The notes under the pieces are model-generated. The model made no database searches and was not told the origin of the DNA. It saw only the letters and a program-made list of their open reading frames with translations. A DNA stretch of 64,000 bases, taken from the NCBI GenBank assembly GCA_905331475.1, contig CAJNYU010004046.1, positions 63,106-127,105 on the forward strand, in the 5' to 3' direction. How positions within the stretch are numbered: position 1 is the stretch's first letter; each line of letters begins with the position of its first letter. This DNA comes from Rotaria socialis (taxonomy: Eukaryota; Rotifera; Eurotatoria; Philodinida; Philodinidae). Made by a program: the position numbers and the translations under genes. Shown here in pieces: positions 11,628 through 22,090 of the stretch.

Positions 11628-14600
11628 TTAATCACGATAAAAAAAATTCATGAATTGTTCAATAGACACAAGATTTCGTTTAAACATATTCTCATTTTGA
11701 TTGGACGATATTGATCGATGCGTGTTTTTCGGAGTTTGATACAGAATCGATGATTGATTTAATATAGTATTTGGGCGTTTTATTGATCCAGTTGATTGTT
11801 TTGGCGTTGATCGTACTTGTTGTCGATGTTTTTCATCTTCAATTGTTATTTTGTTAAATATACGTTTATAAATGTAGACGATTGTTTGAGTAAAGGATTT
11901 ATTTGATCGTAGTATTTTTCGAGCTTCTTCATCATTTACAATAGTTTGAAAAAGAAAACAAATTTGTGCAAATAATTCACAGTCATTGTTTTGATAAAAT
12001 TTCAATAAAAGCCTTATACAATCTTTTATATGTTCAGATTTATCAATTAATTTCATAATAAGATAATGTTTAATAGTAAATAATTGCAAAATATTCAATA
12101 CTTTAAGAAGTAAAATAGTTGATGGTTCACTACGATTGCAACATCTCATCAAAATAAAAAATAAACGTAATAAACCTTGTTCAGCTATTAAACAACGTAT
12201 TTCAAGACTGTAAATTATTATTGGTTCTATATCGTTTAAAAATTGTAAATGACCAGTAAGGCTTGATGCTGATGATTCAGAATATTCTTGTACGATTTGG
12301 ATTAGACGTTCACGTAATGTTAATGATGAGCAATCTATTGAATTGTATGAACGAAGTTTTTCGAGAATAGCAACAACAGAATGATGATTTAGTTCATTAT
12401 TAAGTCGAACTTGACGTCCACGCCAATAAGCCTAAACAATAGTATTAGACGATAAGGAAATATTAATCATGAGTGGTTATGTTTTCTTTATATGATCTTT
12501 ATTCATGAGATTTTTTTCTTGCAGATTTTACGTGAGAAATATTTTTCACTTTCATGGGCAGCTATTAAGCAACAGAAAATTGTAGCATAAAAATGAATCT
12601 TTCAATAAATCATAATAATCAATATAAATTGTCATTTTTAATGTGGAGGAAATATTAATAAATTTCGTAGAAAAATTTAATCTAACATCTATCAGAACTG
12701 ACTTAAAAAATTCTAATATCTTATAATTTACTTGAAAAATTTGTGCAGCATTTATTTCACGTTCAGCTTCTGTATGTTGTTCGTTCTTTATTTCCTCAAT
12801 AGAACGACGATGATGACCAACAGATTCTTCATCTCTCAGTGTATGCTGTTGATGAGATAAAAATAACGCGAGTGTTTCTTTAATTAACTTTCTATGGGTT
12901 GAATCAACAAATGATACCTGTAAAAGAAAACATGAACATTCGATAAATAATTTATTGTTTTCGTTTGATCTACTTGATCTAGTTTATTTAATTCAACACT
13001 ATCAACTTCTGATGAAATCGTTTGATCCATAAGAGATAAAGATGTAGTGTCCGTAGGAGTTTTATTTTCTTCATTTTCAATTGTTTTTTCTAGTTCAATA
13101 AAATCGTGTAATGATATTGCTGCCATTGTTGCTGCAAATGATGACCGATGATGATGATGATGATTGATTCTTGTTGTTGAATTCGATTTTTCTGAATTAA
13201 ATGAATAATCATCTTCATCACTGTGATCTAACTGTGATAATAACTCAAGGCGATCAAGAATATCATAGTTCATTGAATTCAAAACTGATGGTGAAAATAA
13301 TATTAATTTTTTTTCATCTTCTTCAAATGATGAAGGTGTTGATTCAAACTGAGCTCTAGGATTAGAATAGATAAGTTTAGTTTCATAGGGACTTGAATGT
13401 TTAAATGTTGGCTTTTCTTCCAACGGATTAGTTGTCATTGAAATTTCAGAAGAATTCATTGAATTATCTTGAATAGTATCAATCTCGTGTTGGCTCAATA
13501 ATTCGCTATTTCTTATTTCTTCTTTCTTCAAATGAACTATTGATTCATCATCACTCGAGTATTTTTCTTTTAATTCTTGAAATATTTGTTGATGACGAAA
13601 ATTATTTTCATTATTATTATTGTTTGAAAAAATTAATTCATATGCAAACATAGCTAAAGTCATAATTGTACATCTTTCATCAGGTATATCTTTAGCATAG
13701 GATTCATATTTAACAAGATCATATGAAAATGTACCGAATTGTTTAATACATTCTTCTAATAAACGAAAATTCGATTTAACATTGCGTTCATAAACATTTG
13801 TTAATTGTTGTTGTCCAAGTTCAAGATTAAATTCTATATGTTCATCACGTGTTTGACATGTTGCTAATGTTGTTACATGTTTTATATCACGTTTGTAATC
13901 ACATAAAGATGGTAAATAATATGAAATGATATAGAGTAACGCACGACCATCGGCAAATGATTCTTGTAAATCATAGAGCCAAAATTTATAATGTGCACAA
14001 ATCAATTGAACCCATTTAATTAATAAATGAATTGTTGATGTGAATTCCACATGTTGTTTTTGTAAGGGAGTTAAATCAATCGTAATCAGTTGCTGTTCAA
14101 TTGGATTAGATGAAAATTTCGATAGATTTTCTTTGAGAATAAATATTTCTTCATTTAATTTGTCTATTGGAGATAAATGTTTAGATAAGTAACAGGAAAT
14201 AAATATACGCCAGAGTAATTCAAGAGTAATTTGTTTGTTACCATTCATAATATCTTTATTTGAACTAAAACGAAATGATTTTATTAATCATATTAAATTT
14301 TCGTGGAAAATACGACAATGATTGTTGTTTTCTACTAGGAAAATAATGGAACACACGATCGTATCACAGTCTGTATTGACTCAATATATAGAACTTTACT
14401 AAAAATAAGTTCAGTTCACTTTTTCTCTCTCTATTATTATCGTCTACTATAAAACTGGTGATAGAAATCAATTTCTTTCGAGTCTACTTTTGCATAATAA
14501 ATAATGATCCAGTTTCAAATATCATCTTCTAATTACTTTGAAAATATGATTTTTCTATGAATGTACTTACATTCCAGTGAGATTAACGTTTCCATAGTTT

Positions 14601-16209
14601 TGAAGTAATTCAAAAGCTTGATCAATATTAAGTAATTTATGAACAAGATTAACTACTGGACATTTTAATTTATTTGATAAATCAAATCTTGCAACATGTT
14701 CATTTGTTGATGCTAATAATATTTGTGTGCAACGAGTTAAACGAATACCATCTTTTAAATCTTCAAATAATTTATTTTCATTATTCGATAATAAATAATT
14801 GAACTCGTCAAGTGATGTTTGCTTATATGTTGGTTCATAACCAGCTAATTTAAGACGACGTAAAAGATTTGTATCCGAACTAATGAAATCACGTGATAAA
14901 ACATCAATGGATTCTTTTGTTGATTTAAATTTTGAATCACGATTATATAAACATGGATCATTATCAATTAGACGTAATAATTTTGCATGTTCAAGAAATA
15001 TTACTATTATCATTAGGTTCTTAACTGTCAAACGAATTTGTACTGAAGCAGTTTTATTATTATTATTGTTGAGTATTGTTTTTTTTGTATTCGTTTCTGA
15101 TGATGTATTATTAGTTGATTGAAGCAAATATTGATCAATAGCGAATTTCATTTGTTGATCATTTTTAATATTTATTGGAAAAAGAACTTCCATTGCTAGA
15201 TGAAACCATATTCGATTATAAGATGATATAAAATTGAATAATGCTTGCCGATTAACAGCTCGTGGAGAAAAACTTAAATCAGATTTAGGATTTATTCGAC
15301 ATTGACTAATATCAATATCAGCACTGATTTTTGCAGCTATGCTTTGAACATCTCGTATAAATATTTCTCGTGCATGATCACGTAATGTATGCCAACGCTT
15401 TGATTCAACTAAGGAATTCAGTGTCTTTGCTGTTTGTTCATTGGATATTGGTTGACTTATTGTTGTATTAGACATGAATTCTACAGGTGTAAATAAACCA
15501 TTAAGCCATATTGTATATGCATGCGTTTGCTTATCGATGGTATTGACCGATGATAGATTAAATGGAATACGTGGCCGTATAGCTGGTTGAAAGGAGTTTG
15601 TTGAAGGAGCTTATGTTCAGAAGAGAAAAAGTTCATGTAAACAAATATTCGTAAAGAGAAAAATTTTACCTAACAGAAGTTCATGAATGTTTGACGATGA
15701 TGAGGATGATTCTATAATTGTTTTTAACATTGTCGAAGACTTTGGAATAGGAATAGGAGCTTTCCAAGTTGTTAGTGGAGCTGGTCTAGCTTTTCTTTGT
15801 ATATACACAGGTATATGAGTATTATCATCATTGTTGACAACTTTTGATTGTGCGCGACTAATACTGAACACATGATTTTGAATAATGGATTTTGGAGACT
15901 GGTCATTTTTTATTGTTTTGGCAGGTGTTATTGATACATGTACATTTTTAGTTTGATCAAAACGAGAATTACTGTCGCTAAGAGGAGATATATCATTGAA
16001 TACATTCATAACACGATCCCGTGAAAGTAATGGTCTTTTGGGAGTAATGGAAGATTGTTCTTCATTTTTATTTTCTAACTAATAGAAAAAAAGAACTATT
16101 AAAGATAAATATGACTAAATAGATTTCTACAAACTTTATTTCGTGAGATCATAAACAAAAATTTCTCTCGATGAGAATCATTTGTGGGTAGTTTATTTTC
16201 TTGATTCAT
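11628..16209 (-). CDS. ASPM: Abnormal spindle / ASPM-like microtubule minus-end protein, compact form
   Basis: Six exons (16209-16135, 16078-15670, 15609-14571, 14264-12974, 12917-12732, 12431-11628) give 1267 residues. ASPM/Asp binds microtubule minus ends at spindle poles with calmodulin and katanin. Recognised blocks in order: AYTIWLNGLFTPVEF, which begins the conserved region before the calponin-homology part; DNDPCLYNRDSKFKSTKE and VLSRDFISSDTNLLRRLKLAG; FEDLKDGIRLTRCTQILL; SNKDIMNGNKQITLELLWRI; and the second CH motif LLIKWVQLICAHYKFW with SFADGRALLYIISYYLP. Only one clear IQ-type motif remains, IFQAYWRGRQVR, spanning exons 5-6. The C-terminal helical region (residues about 1010-1267) resembles the ASPM ARM-like end. 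No clear N-terminal ASH domain is seen in the low-complexity first 160 residues. The family assignment is strong; human ASPM is far longer because of its IQ array. Confidence 0.92.
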
Positions 16210-17143
16210 TATCAAGAAAAAGAACTTGATCTTTTTTCGAGGAACAATTGAAAAATTTTAAAGCAAATTAATTGGTATAAACAACAGGAAAAAAAACAAA
16301 ATATTCTCTAATATTTAATTATATTTTCCTCTTTCTTGTTCGCAACAAAGAATTCATTTGATTTGCCAATAAAATTTAGAACTATATACTGATGTGTTGT
16401 ATATATATATATCAGTCATCGAAAGAGAGGTCACCATGGTACAATAATTTGTTGTTTTTGCAAATTTCACTAGAATATTGCGTAAGTTGATTATAATGAC
16501 GAATTAAACCGAGTAGAGCATTGTGATTCCAAAAATGTTTTTCAACACTATGTATTTAAGTCAAAATTTAATATCACATTCCTGAAAGCGATATCTTTTG
16601 TTTTTTATATCTTTAGTATATTTGTAATTACAAAACACTATTTTAAGTGTCGTATTTGATTGATCGTTCTGTTTTACCGAAAAAAATATCTAACGTAGAA
16701 CACCATCAAAGATAAGTCGATTAGATGTCTAAGGAATAAAAACTTTAAAGATAGTTTTCTACAACTATTTGATTATTTCAGTTATTTTTGAAAATAATCG
16801 ACGATATTTATAATTTATTGAAAATTAACACACAACACAGTCTTTAGGATTCACTGGCATAACATATGATCAATTAATTGCAATTTCATGAAAATAATTT
16901 GAAAAGTCTGTTCGAGATATTAAAATTTCTTCATCTGAAAACATTTCGAATCAGTCGTTACAATGTAGATCAAAAATGTGAACAAAATTGTTCTCTAAAT
17001 ATGCATAGACAAGTACATATAGAAAAGCTTAACAAACGATTTATCTAAATAGTACGACATTGTTGATATAAGATTACATGATGTACGAATAAAAAACATA
17101 CTTTTTTTTATTAGTGAATTCAAAAGAATCACGCTTGTTCATC
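16210..17143. other. Divergent intergenic region between ASPM and the Cys-rich gene
   Basis: Both neighbours read outwards, so this 0.9 kb should hold both promoters. A TA dinucleotide run lies near 16,400. A TTTTTTTTTATTAG tract just before 17,115 resembles a splice acceptor and may mark a 5' UTR intron or a trans-splice site. Confidence 0.4.
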
Positions 17144-17704
17144 ATGTATCGCAATTTGATTATCTTGGCTACAATTATAAGTCAAACTACTTGTGATTGT
17201 CTGTATCCCGAATGGAAGAAAACTTGTCAAAAATATTGCATGGATAATCAATTCTATGAAATTCAATTGAATCAATGTTATAGTATGAATCCAATTCAAT
17301 TGAGATGTAGATGCAGTGGGAAAGATTTAACTGAAAAAATACGTGCAATGGTGGACAATAATGAGTCTGAATCAACTTCATCAAGTACAAGTTCCACAAT
17401 TCAAAGCACTGCACAGACTAATGAAGCTTGTATCCCTTCTAGTTCGTGTACAATCGGAAAAAGTATTTGTTATGGTATCAATGCATATTGTACATGTGAG
17501 GATGGTACATGGGTTAGTGTGACATGTCCAAAGGAAAATTTATGCAAGACAAAAAATATGATAACATCGTGCCAAAAGGTATCAGTAATGGATGAGAACT
17601 CTTCATTATTATCGGTATCTAATTTAGCTGTCACGATCGAAATAAATGAATACTATCAGTTTTTTACTTTCTGTTTATTGTTGTTGAAAAATAAAATCTT
17701 TTAA
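17144..17704 (+). CDS. Small secreted or surface Cys-rich protein, function unknown
   Basis: Single-exon frame of 186 residues. The ATG at 17144 is preferred because it opens a signal peptide directly (MYRNLIILATIISQTTC). The mature part has two cysteine clusters, CDCLYPEWKKTCQKYC...CYS...CRC and ACIPSSSCTIGKSICYG...YCTCEDGTW...CP...C, joined by a Ser/Thr-rich linker of about 30 residues. The C-terminus is hydrophobic (YYQFFTFCLLLLKNKIF), possibly a GPI signal or short membrane segment. AATAAA occurs shortly after the stop. I recognise no family; the cysteine spacing is reminiscent of small secreted disulfide-rich domains, but no function should be assigned. Confidence 0.65.
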   Translation: MYRNLIILATIISQTTCDCLYPEWKKTCQKYCMDNQFYEIQLNQCYSMNPIQLRCRCSGKDLTEKIRAMVDNNESESTSSSTSSTIQSTAQTNEACIPSSSCTIGKSICYGINAYCTCEDGTWVSVTCPKENLCKTKNMITSCQKVSVMDENSSLLSVSNLAVTIEINEYYQFFTFCLLLLKNKIF

Positions 17705-17861
17705 TTTAATCAAGTAGACATATAAATAAAACGCAATAAATGAAGCGAATACATTTGCTCTATTGAATATCATGATGCTTCACGAAAAGTATTTTAATGT
17801 TTTTTCCTTTATCAACCAATAGCAGCTACTAATATTTCTATTAATGAAGAATCTCCACCCT

Positions 17862-18525
17862 TAGACACCGACCAGTTCCAATACCGACTGGATTTACAAC
17901 ATCACTGAATATCAGGTAAACCGGTTCAACTTTGATCCTATAATCATTGATTCTATTTTACTCTACTGAATTTGTCTGAATAAAATACTACTAATGCAAG
18001 ATACCGACCAGTCAAAAAGATGAGCTACGTTAAGGTGGCTTTGTCAACATCGGCTACTTATCTGGTAGCTCTATTTTGCTAGACACAACTTTCAAAAGTT
18101 TTAATTCTTGTATCTCCCCACAGAAATTTGAAAAAAATCAAAATTTTGACATTTAAATTCAGAATCACATTTCTGAGATTCAGGACAATGATATTCGTGA
18201 TCAGAAAGATTAACTTGATATTTGTAGTAACTATAAAAAAAGGAATTTTGATTTTTTCAAATTTCCATGGAGAGGTACAGAGGTCAAAAATTTTGAGAGT
18301 AGTTTCTGGCAAAATAAAGCTCCCAGATAAGTAGCCGATGCTGATAAAGTCATCTTAACGCAGCTCATCTTTTTGACTGGTCGGTATCTTGCATTAGTAG
18401 TATTTTATTCAGACAAATTCAGTAGAGTAAAATAGAATCAATGATTATAGGATCTAAGTTGAACCGGTTTACCTGATATTCAGTGATGTTGTAAATCCAG
18501 TCGGTACTGGAACTGGTGCATGTCT
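17862..18525. mobile_element. 664-bp palindromic foldback element
   Basis: The whole segment is one imperfect inverted repeat centred near 18,193. The left end TAGACACCGACCAGTTCC pairs with the complement of the right end (TAGACATGCACCAGTTCC). The outer about 160 bp of each arm match at more than 95 percent by eye, including blocks such as ACCGACTGGATTTACAACAT; the inner part is more diverged. Opposite-strand open frames inside mirror each other because of the palindrome and are not genes. No transposase is encoded. The structure suggests a non-autonomous foldback or long-TIR MITE. Confidence 0.9.
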
Positions 18526-18570
18526 ACTGTAGAAGAAATGTTATTATTGTCTTTTTCACAATCACTCTGC

Positions 18571-18804
18571 TTACAAACTAGATGTTTGTGAATTAGTATC
18601 GATATGTTTATCATTAATAACATTTTGATTGATATTAACGATACTGGTATCCGATACAACATTTGCTGCTTCTCTGTGTTGATCTAAAGCTGGATCGGAA
18701 GATGCTGTTGAAATATTTTTTAGTTTTTTAATAATCAATGCACTAATGTTAGTGTTCGTTTCGGCTTGTTCATGCTGTATTCTTTTGTATATGTATTTAA
18801 TTCT
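18571..18804 (-). pseudogene. Orphan terminal exon, unidentified
   Basis: From a CTTCAG acceptor at 18805-18806 a 77-residue frame runs to TAA at 18571-18573. Its composition (RIKYIYKRIQHEQAETNTN, then ISTASSDPALDQHREAANVV) looks like real protein rather than chance AT-rich translation. I found no upstream exon: the 238-bp element at 18920 begins only 115 bp further up and unrelated sequence follows. It is probably the last exon of a broken gene, or of a gene whose other exons I could not see. Product unknown. Confidence 0.4.
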
Positions 18805-18919
18805 CTGAAGCTAGTATACCATTATGTATCATGTGTTTGAAAATGAACAAACTATGCCCTTTTTCATATGCTGATGAGAGAAAATTTATTCCTCGGTTCG
18901 GCTAGTTGTCACACCGCTC

Positions 18920-19157
18920 CAAGGGGGAAACGGCCGACTTTTGGATTTGAAGTTACTTTGAGCTACTTCAAATCACTTTCAGCTATTTGAAGTAGTTTAC
19001 TTTGAAGTACTTTTCAACTTCAAATTTTCCTGAAGTTACTTGAGGTTATTTTAAGCTACTTGTTCCTACTTTGGGTAGTACTTTGAGCTACTTCAAGTAG
19101 TCTACTTTGAAGTACTTTGGCGTACTTTTCTACTGCAAGTCCGCCGTTTCCCGCTTG
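18920..19157. mobile_element. 238-bp MITE-like element with CTTTGAAGTA iterations
   Basis: Terminal inverted repeats of 20 bp: left CAAGGGGGAAACGGCCGACT (18920-18939), right end reads CAAGCGGGAAACGGCGGACT on the minus strand (19138-19157), two mismatches. The interior is built from many degenerate copies of about ten bases, CTTTGAAGTA / TACTTCAAAG, in both orientations. Its GC-rich ends contrast with the AT-rich surroundings. No coding capacity and no confident target duplication. Confidence 0.85.
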
Positions 19158-20256
19158 CAACTCTCTCATAAATATAAGATTTATCTTTAATAAATAGTGG
19201 AGAAGCATTGATTATCTTTTATCAACCGGTTTAACACTTTATTTTTTATTAGAGAAATTCTTTTGTTGATGCCATACTCACATTATGCTTTAGTATGTAT
19301 TAGTAGTGCATTATTTATATTTTCTATAATGAGAAAAAAAAGTTTTTTTTCGCAAGAAGAACATAAATTTTTTAAGTCATTTTTATTTGATTAAATATTA
19401 ATAAGAAATAAATTTCAAGTGAAACTGCTACGATTGATGCCTATGCAAAGAATGTGCAAAGTAATTTTGAAATCAACAACAAAAGAAACCAGACAAATCT
19501 ATTGAATCAAGATCCATGAGAACGTCGAAGTTGTAAATGAATAATCCTCGCTGTTATTGTTAACAACTAATACAGTTATTTAGTAATTGATATCACTCGC
19601 ATACAAATTTCATTTTAATGTATCTTTGAATTAAAATAGAATTTCAAACATCAAGTTCGATTCAATGCAGAATCGATAAGCTTATTCGAAAAAAATTTTT
19701 TGACAAAACACTTGGTGCATATTTGATAAGTTATTCTACTGTTTCCTGTTTCTTCTTCTTTATGAACTATATGAGGGAGTCGAAAGTTTCATTCATCACT
19801 TATTGTTTTTCATGAGAAAGCGTCAAATCATTGGCAACATTTCATTGTTCATGTTGTCGAGAAGTCTGTAGTTCAACGACATGATGAGAATCAAGTAAAA
19901 ACAAGTTGTGTAGGAGACAGCTTCTTTTATTGTTTACATAAAAATTGCAATGCGCAAAATAAATAATTAAATATTCATTAAAACAGTTGTGAGAAAGATA
20001 TACGACGAAAATACAAAAATTAATGCAAAAACAATGCGTAGAAAGATTTTTCGAATGAGCTGGAAAAAAAATTGCAGTGTGAATAATAAGCGCAAAGTGA
20101 TACAAAACTTCAATGCCAACCAATCATGCTACTGTAAAACCAATCATAAACTTTGTAGGGTTTAAAAACAATTCTGGATTAAAACGATAATTCGAGCTTT
20201 TATTTATAGAAAAAAAAAAGAAATGTTCAAATAGGATGCATTCATGCCAAATCGAA
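19158..20256. other. Intergenic region left of D8C copy 2
   Basis: No supported exon. A 93-codon minus frame at 19842-20123 is rich in Phe, Ile and Cys but has no homology that I recognise. The last about 90 bp are diverged relatives of the sequence left of D8C copy 1. Confidence 0.4.
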
Positions 20257-21776
20257 TCAAGTAGTACAATAACGTGCCATACATATTGGCGCTGGAGGTA
20301 AAAAATATATGTAAAACGAGTTACAGTTCGCTACAGAAATGCTAACAGAAGCTCGACACACACTAGTGTACCATGTAAAACATGCAGTACCATTTGTAAT
20401 CTGTCCTGTTGAAGATGGCATTGAACCAGCATACCAACCAGTGCCAGTAGAACCACACAAATTCATACCAGGACTTGATAACGGTAGCGTACTACCACCT
20501 GTACCTATAAATCTTATCCAAACTCCAATTGATTGATTACTAAATGGTGCTGTATTATCACAGCCAAGTGCATAACCTGGCGCTGATATACTTCGTGTAG
20601 GATCATCAATAGTTGTATAAGCCGAACATGCATTTGGTAAAATTCCATTACTTTCTGACGATGAGCTCGATGTTGAATTGGATGCTGAAGTTGTAAAAAA
20701 TAGCATTTTTGAGATATACGTATATGTATTTAATAATACAAAGAAACCGAAAAGTGAGCTGCTTTACCTAATTTCGACTCAACAGTTGCTCGAACAAGTA
20801 GAGCAACTATTAATGCACTCAAGCCAAAGGCAAAAGCAACGACACCAATAACTATAGCAATGATGGCAGTCATAAAGCTTGCACTAGAGCTCTTGTAGAA
20901 TTTGTTACGCTGAACATTCTGGTTTCTTGCACGAAAAAGACAAAGTACAACGAAGAGTTTTTCAATTAAACAACCTACTTTTCTCGTTCATTTAGATTGA
21001 CAATTGCATCATTTTTCAAAACATTTTTATGTGGATCATCTTTCACACCGTTTCGCCGTGCTTGATCTTTATTATCAGTGACGAAGGACTTTTCATCAAA
21101 TATTTCAGATTTTGCCATTAAATGAGTAGATGATGTTGTCGAAGGATTCATAGATGTTTCTAATGAGCCAAGATTCGAATGATTACGTGCTATAGTTAAA
21201 TTAAGATATCGAGTTTTGAATATATTTTCCATGCACTGATATTCAAAAGTCTTACTTAGTGTTGTTAGATTATGTTTTTCAAATGACGTTGTTGATTCGA
21301 AATGTTGCATTCGATTAGTTTGTCCATGTTGTCCTTGATTTTGCTCATCATCTTGTAAGTACATAAAATTCAATGTTCCCGGTGATATTCCTCTCTTCAC
21401 TTTAGTAACAGTAACAGCTGATGGGGGTGGATATCTCTTCATTGACATTGTCATAGCTGACTTTGCTAGTTGACTAACACTCGGTTGATGGTTTTGTTCT
21501 TCACTATGTTTCTGTTGGTTTCCTTCATGTTCGTCTTCTTCATTATATTTATTCTGTTGTTTGAGTCGTTCTTTTTTTAGCTGTGCCAAAAAGTCTTTCT
21601 AGAATAATTGAACATTGAAAGGTGTCTTCTATTTTCCAGAACATGAATGGTGCAAAGCTTACTCGTCGCATACTTTGTCCTCGTACATTCGCATTTGGTA
21701 ATGTGACAGATTGAGATCGACGACGTCCCATTCTTGATAAACGTGTAACTTGAATATGAGGATGTGGTGTAGTCAT
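20257..21776 (-). CDS. D8C (uromodulin/GP2-like) type II membrane protein, copy 2, intact
   Basis: Four exons (21776-21663, 21598-20979, 20925-20768, 20684-20257) give 439 residues. The N-terminal about 255 residues are basic, Gln/Ser-rich and cytoplasmic-looking. Exon 3 holds one long hydrophobic helix (FMTAIIAIVIGVVAFAFGLS then ALIVALLV). A Ser-rich stalk leads to a C-terminal domain with exactly eight cysteines: NACSAYTTIDDPTRS, LGCDN, WIRFIGTGG, LCGS, GWYAGSMPS, TACFTW, VCRAS, ANCNSFYIYFLPPAPIC, RYC. This matches the D8C domain of uromodulin, GP2 and OIT3/LZP, an extracellular module of unknown ligand. No ZP domain follows. The protein is therefore predicted to expose a lone D8C domain on the cell surface with the N-terminus inside. 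A near-identical core lies at 8871-9745. Confidence 0.88.
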
Positions 21777-22090
21777 CGTAAAATTTGTTTTGTTTTGCAA
21801 ACGAAAGCGATGGGATTGTGTTGCTGATTTTTTTTTAGATTATAAAATAAAGTCTAAAGAACTAATAGAATTTATTGTTGTGAAAATGAATAAGAACTAC
21901 CTGTACATCAGCTTATATACGTTGTTAAGCCAACTCGGCTATAGTCCAAACTTCACACAATCTTATTTTTTTTTTGTCTACAAAAAAAGGTTTCACGCTA
22001 TTCAAGAACACTATCGATGCACGCTTGAATGTTTTCCTACAGTTTCATATGCATATATCATGCGTTATTATTGATTGAAAAATCGCATAA
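21777..22090. repeat. Duplicated upstream region, copy 2
   Basis: Nearly identical to 9432-9745. Identity collapses just after ATTATTGATT. Likely promoter and 5' UTR of the D8C gene. Confidence 0.85.

Noticed and set aside
18079..18334. Pair of 68-77-codon frames on opposite strands
   Set aside because: They mirror each other because they lie in the foldback palindrome; no independent protein signal.
19842..20123. 93-codon minus-strand frame with hydrophobic stretches
   Set aside because: No recognisable family and biased composition; hydrophobicity is expected from T-rich codons.
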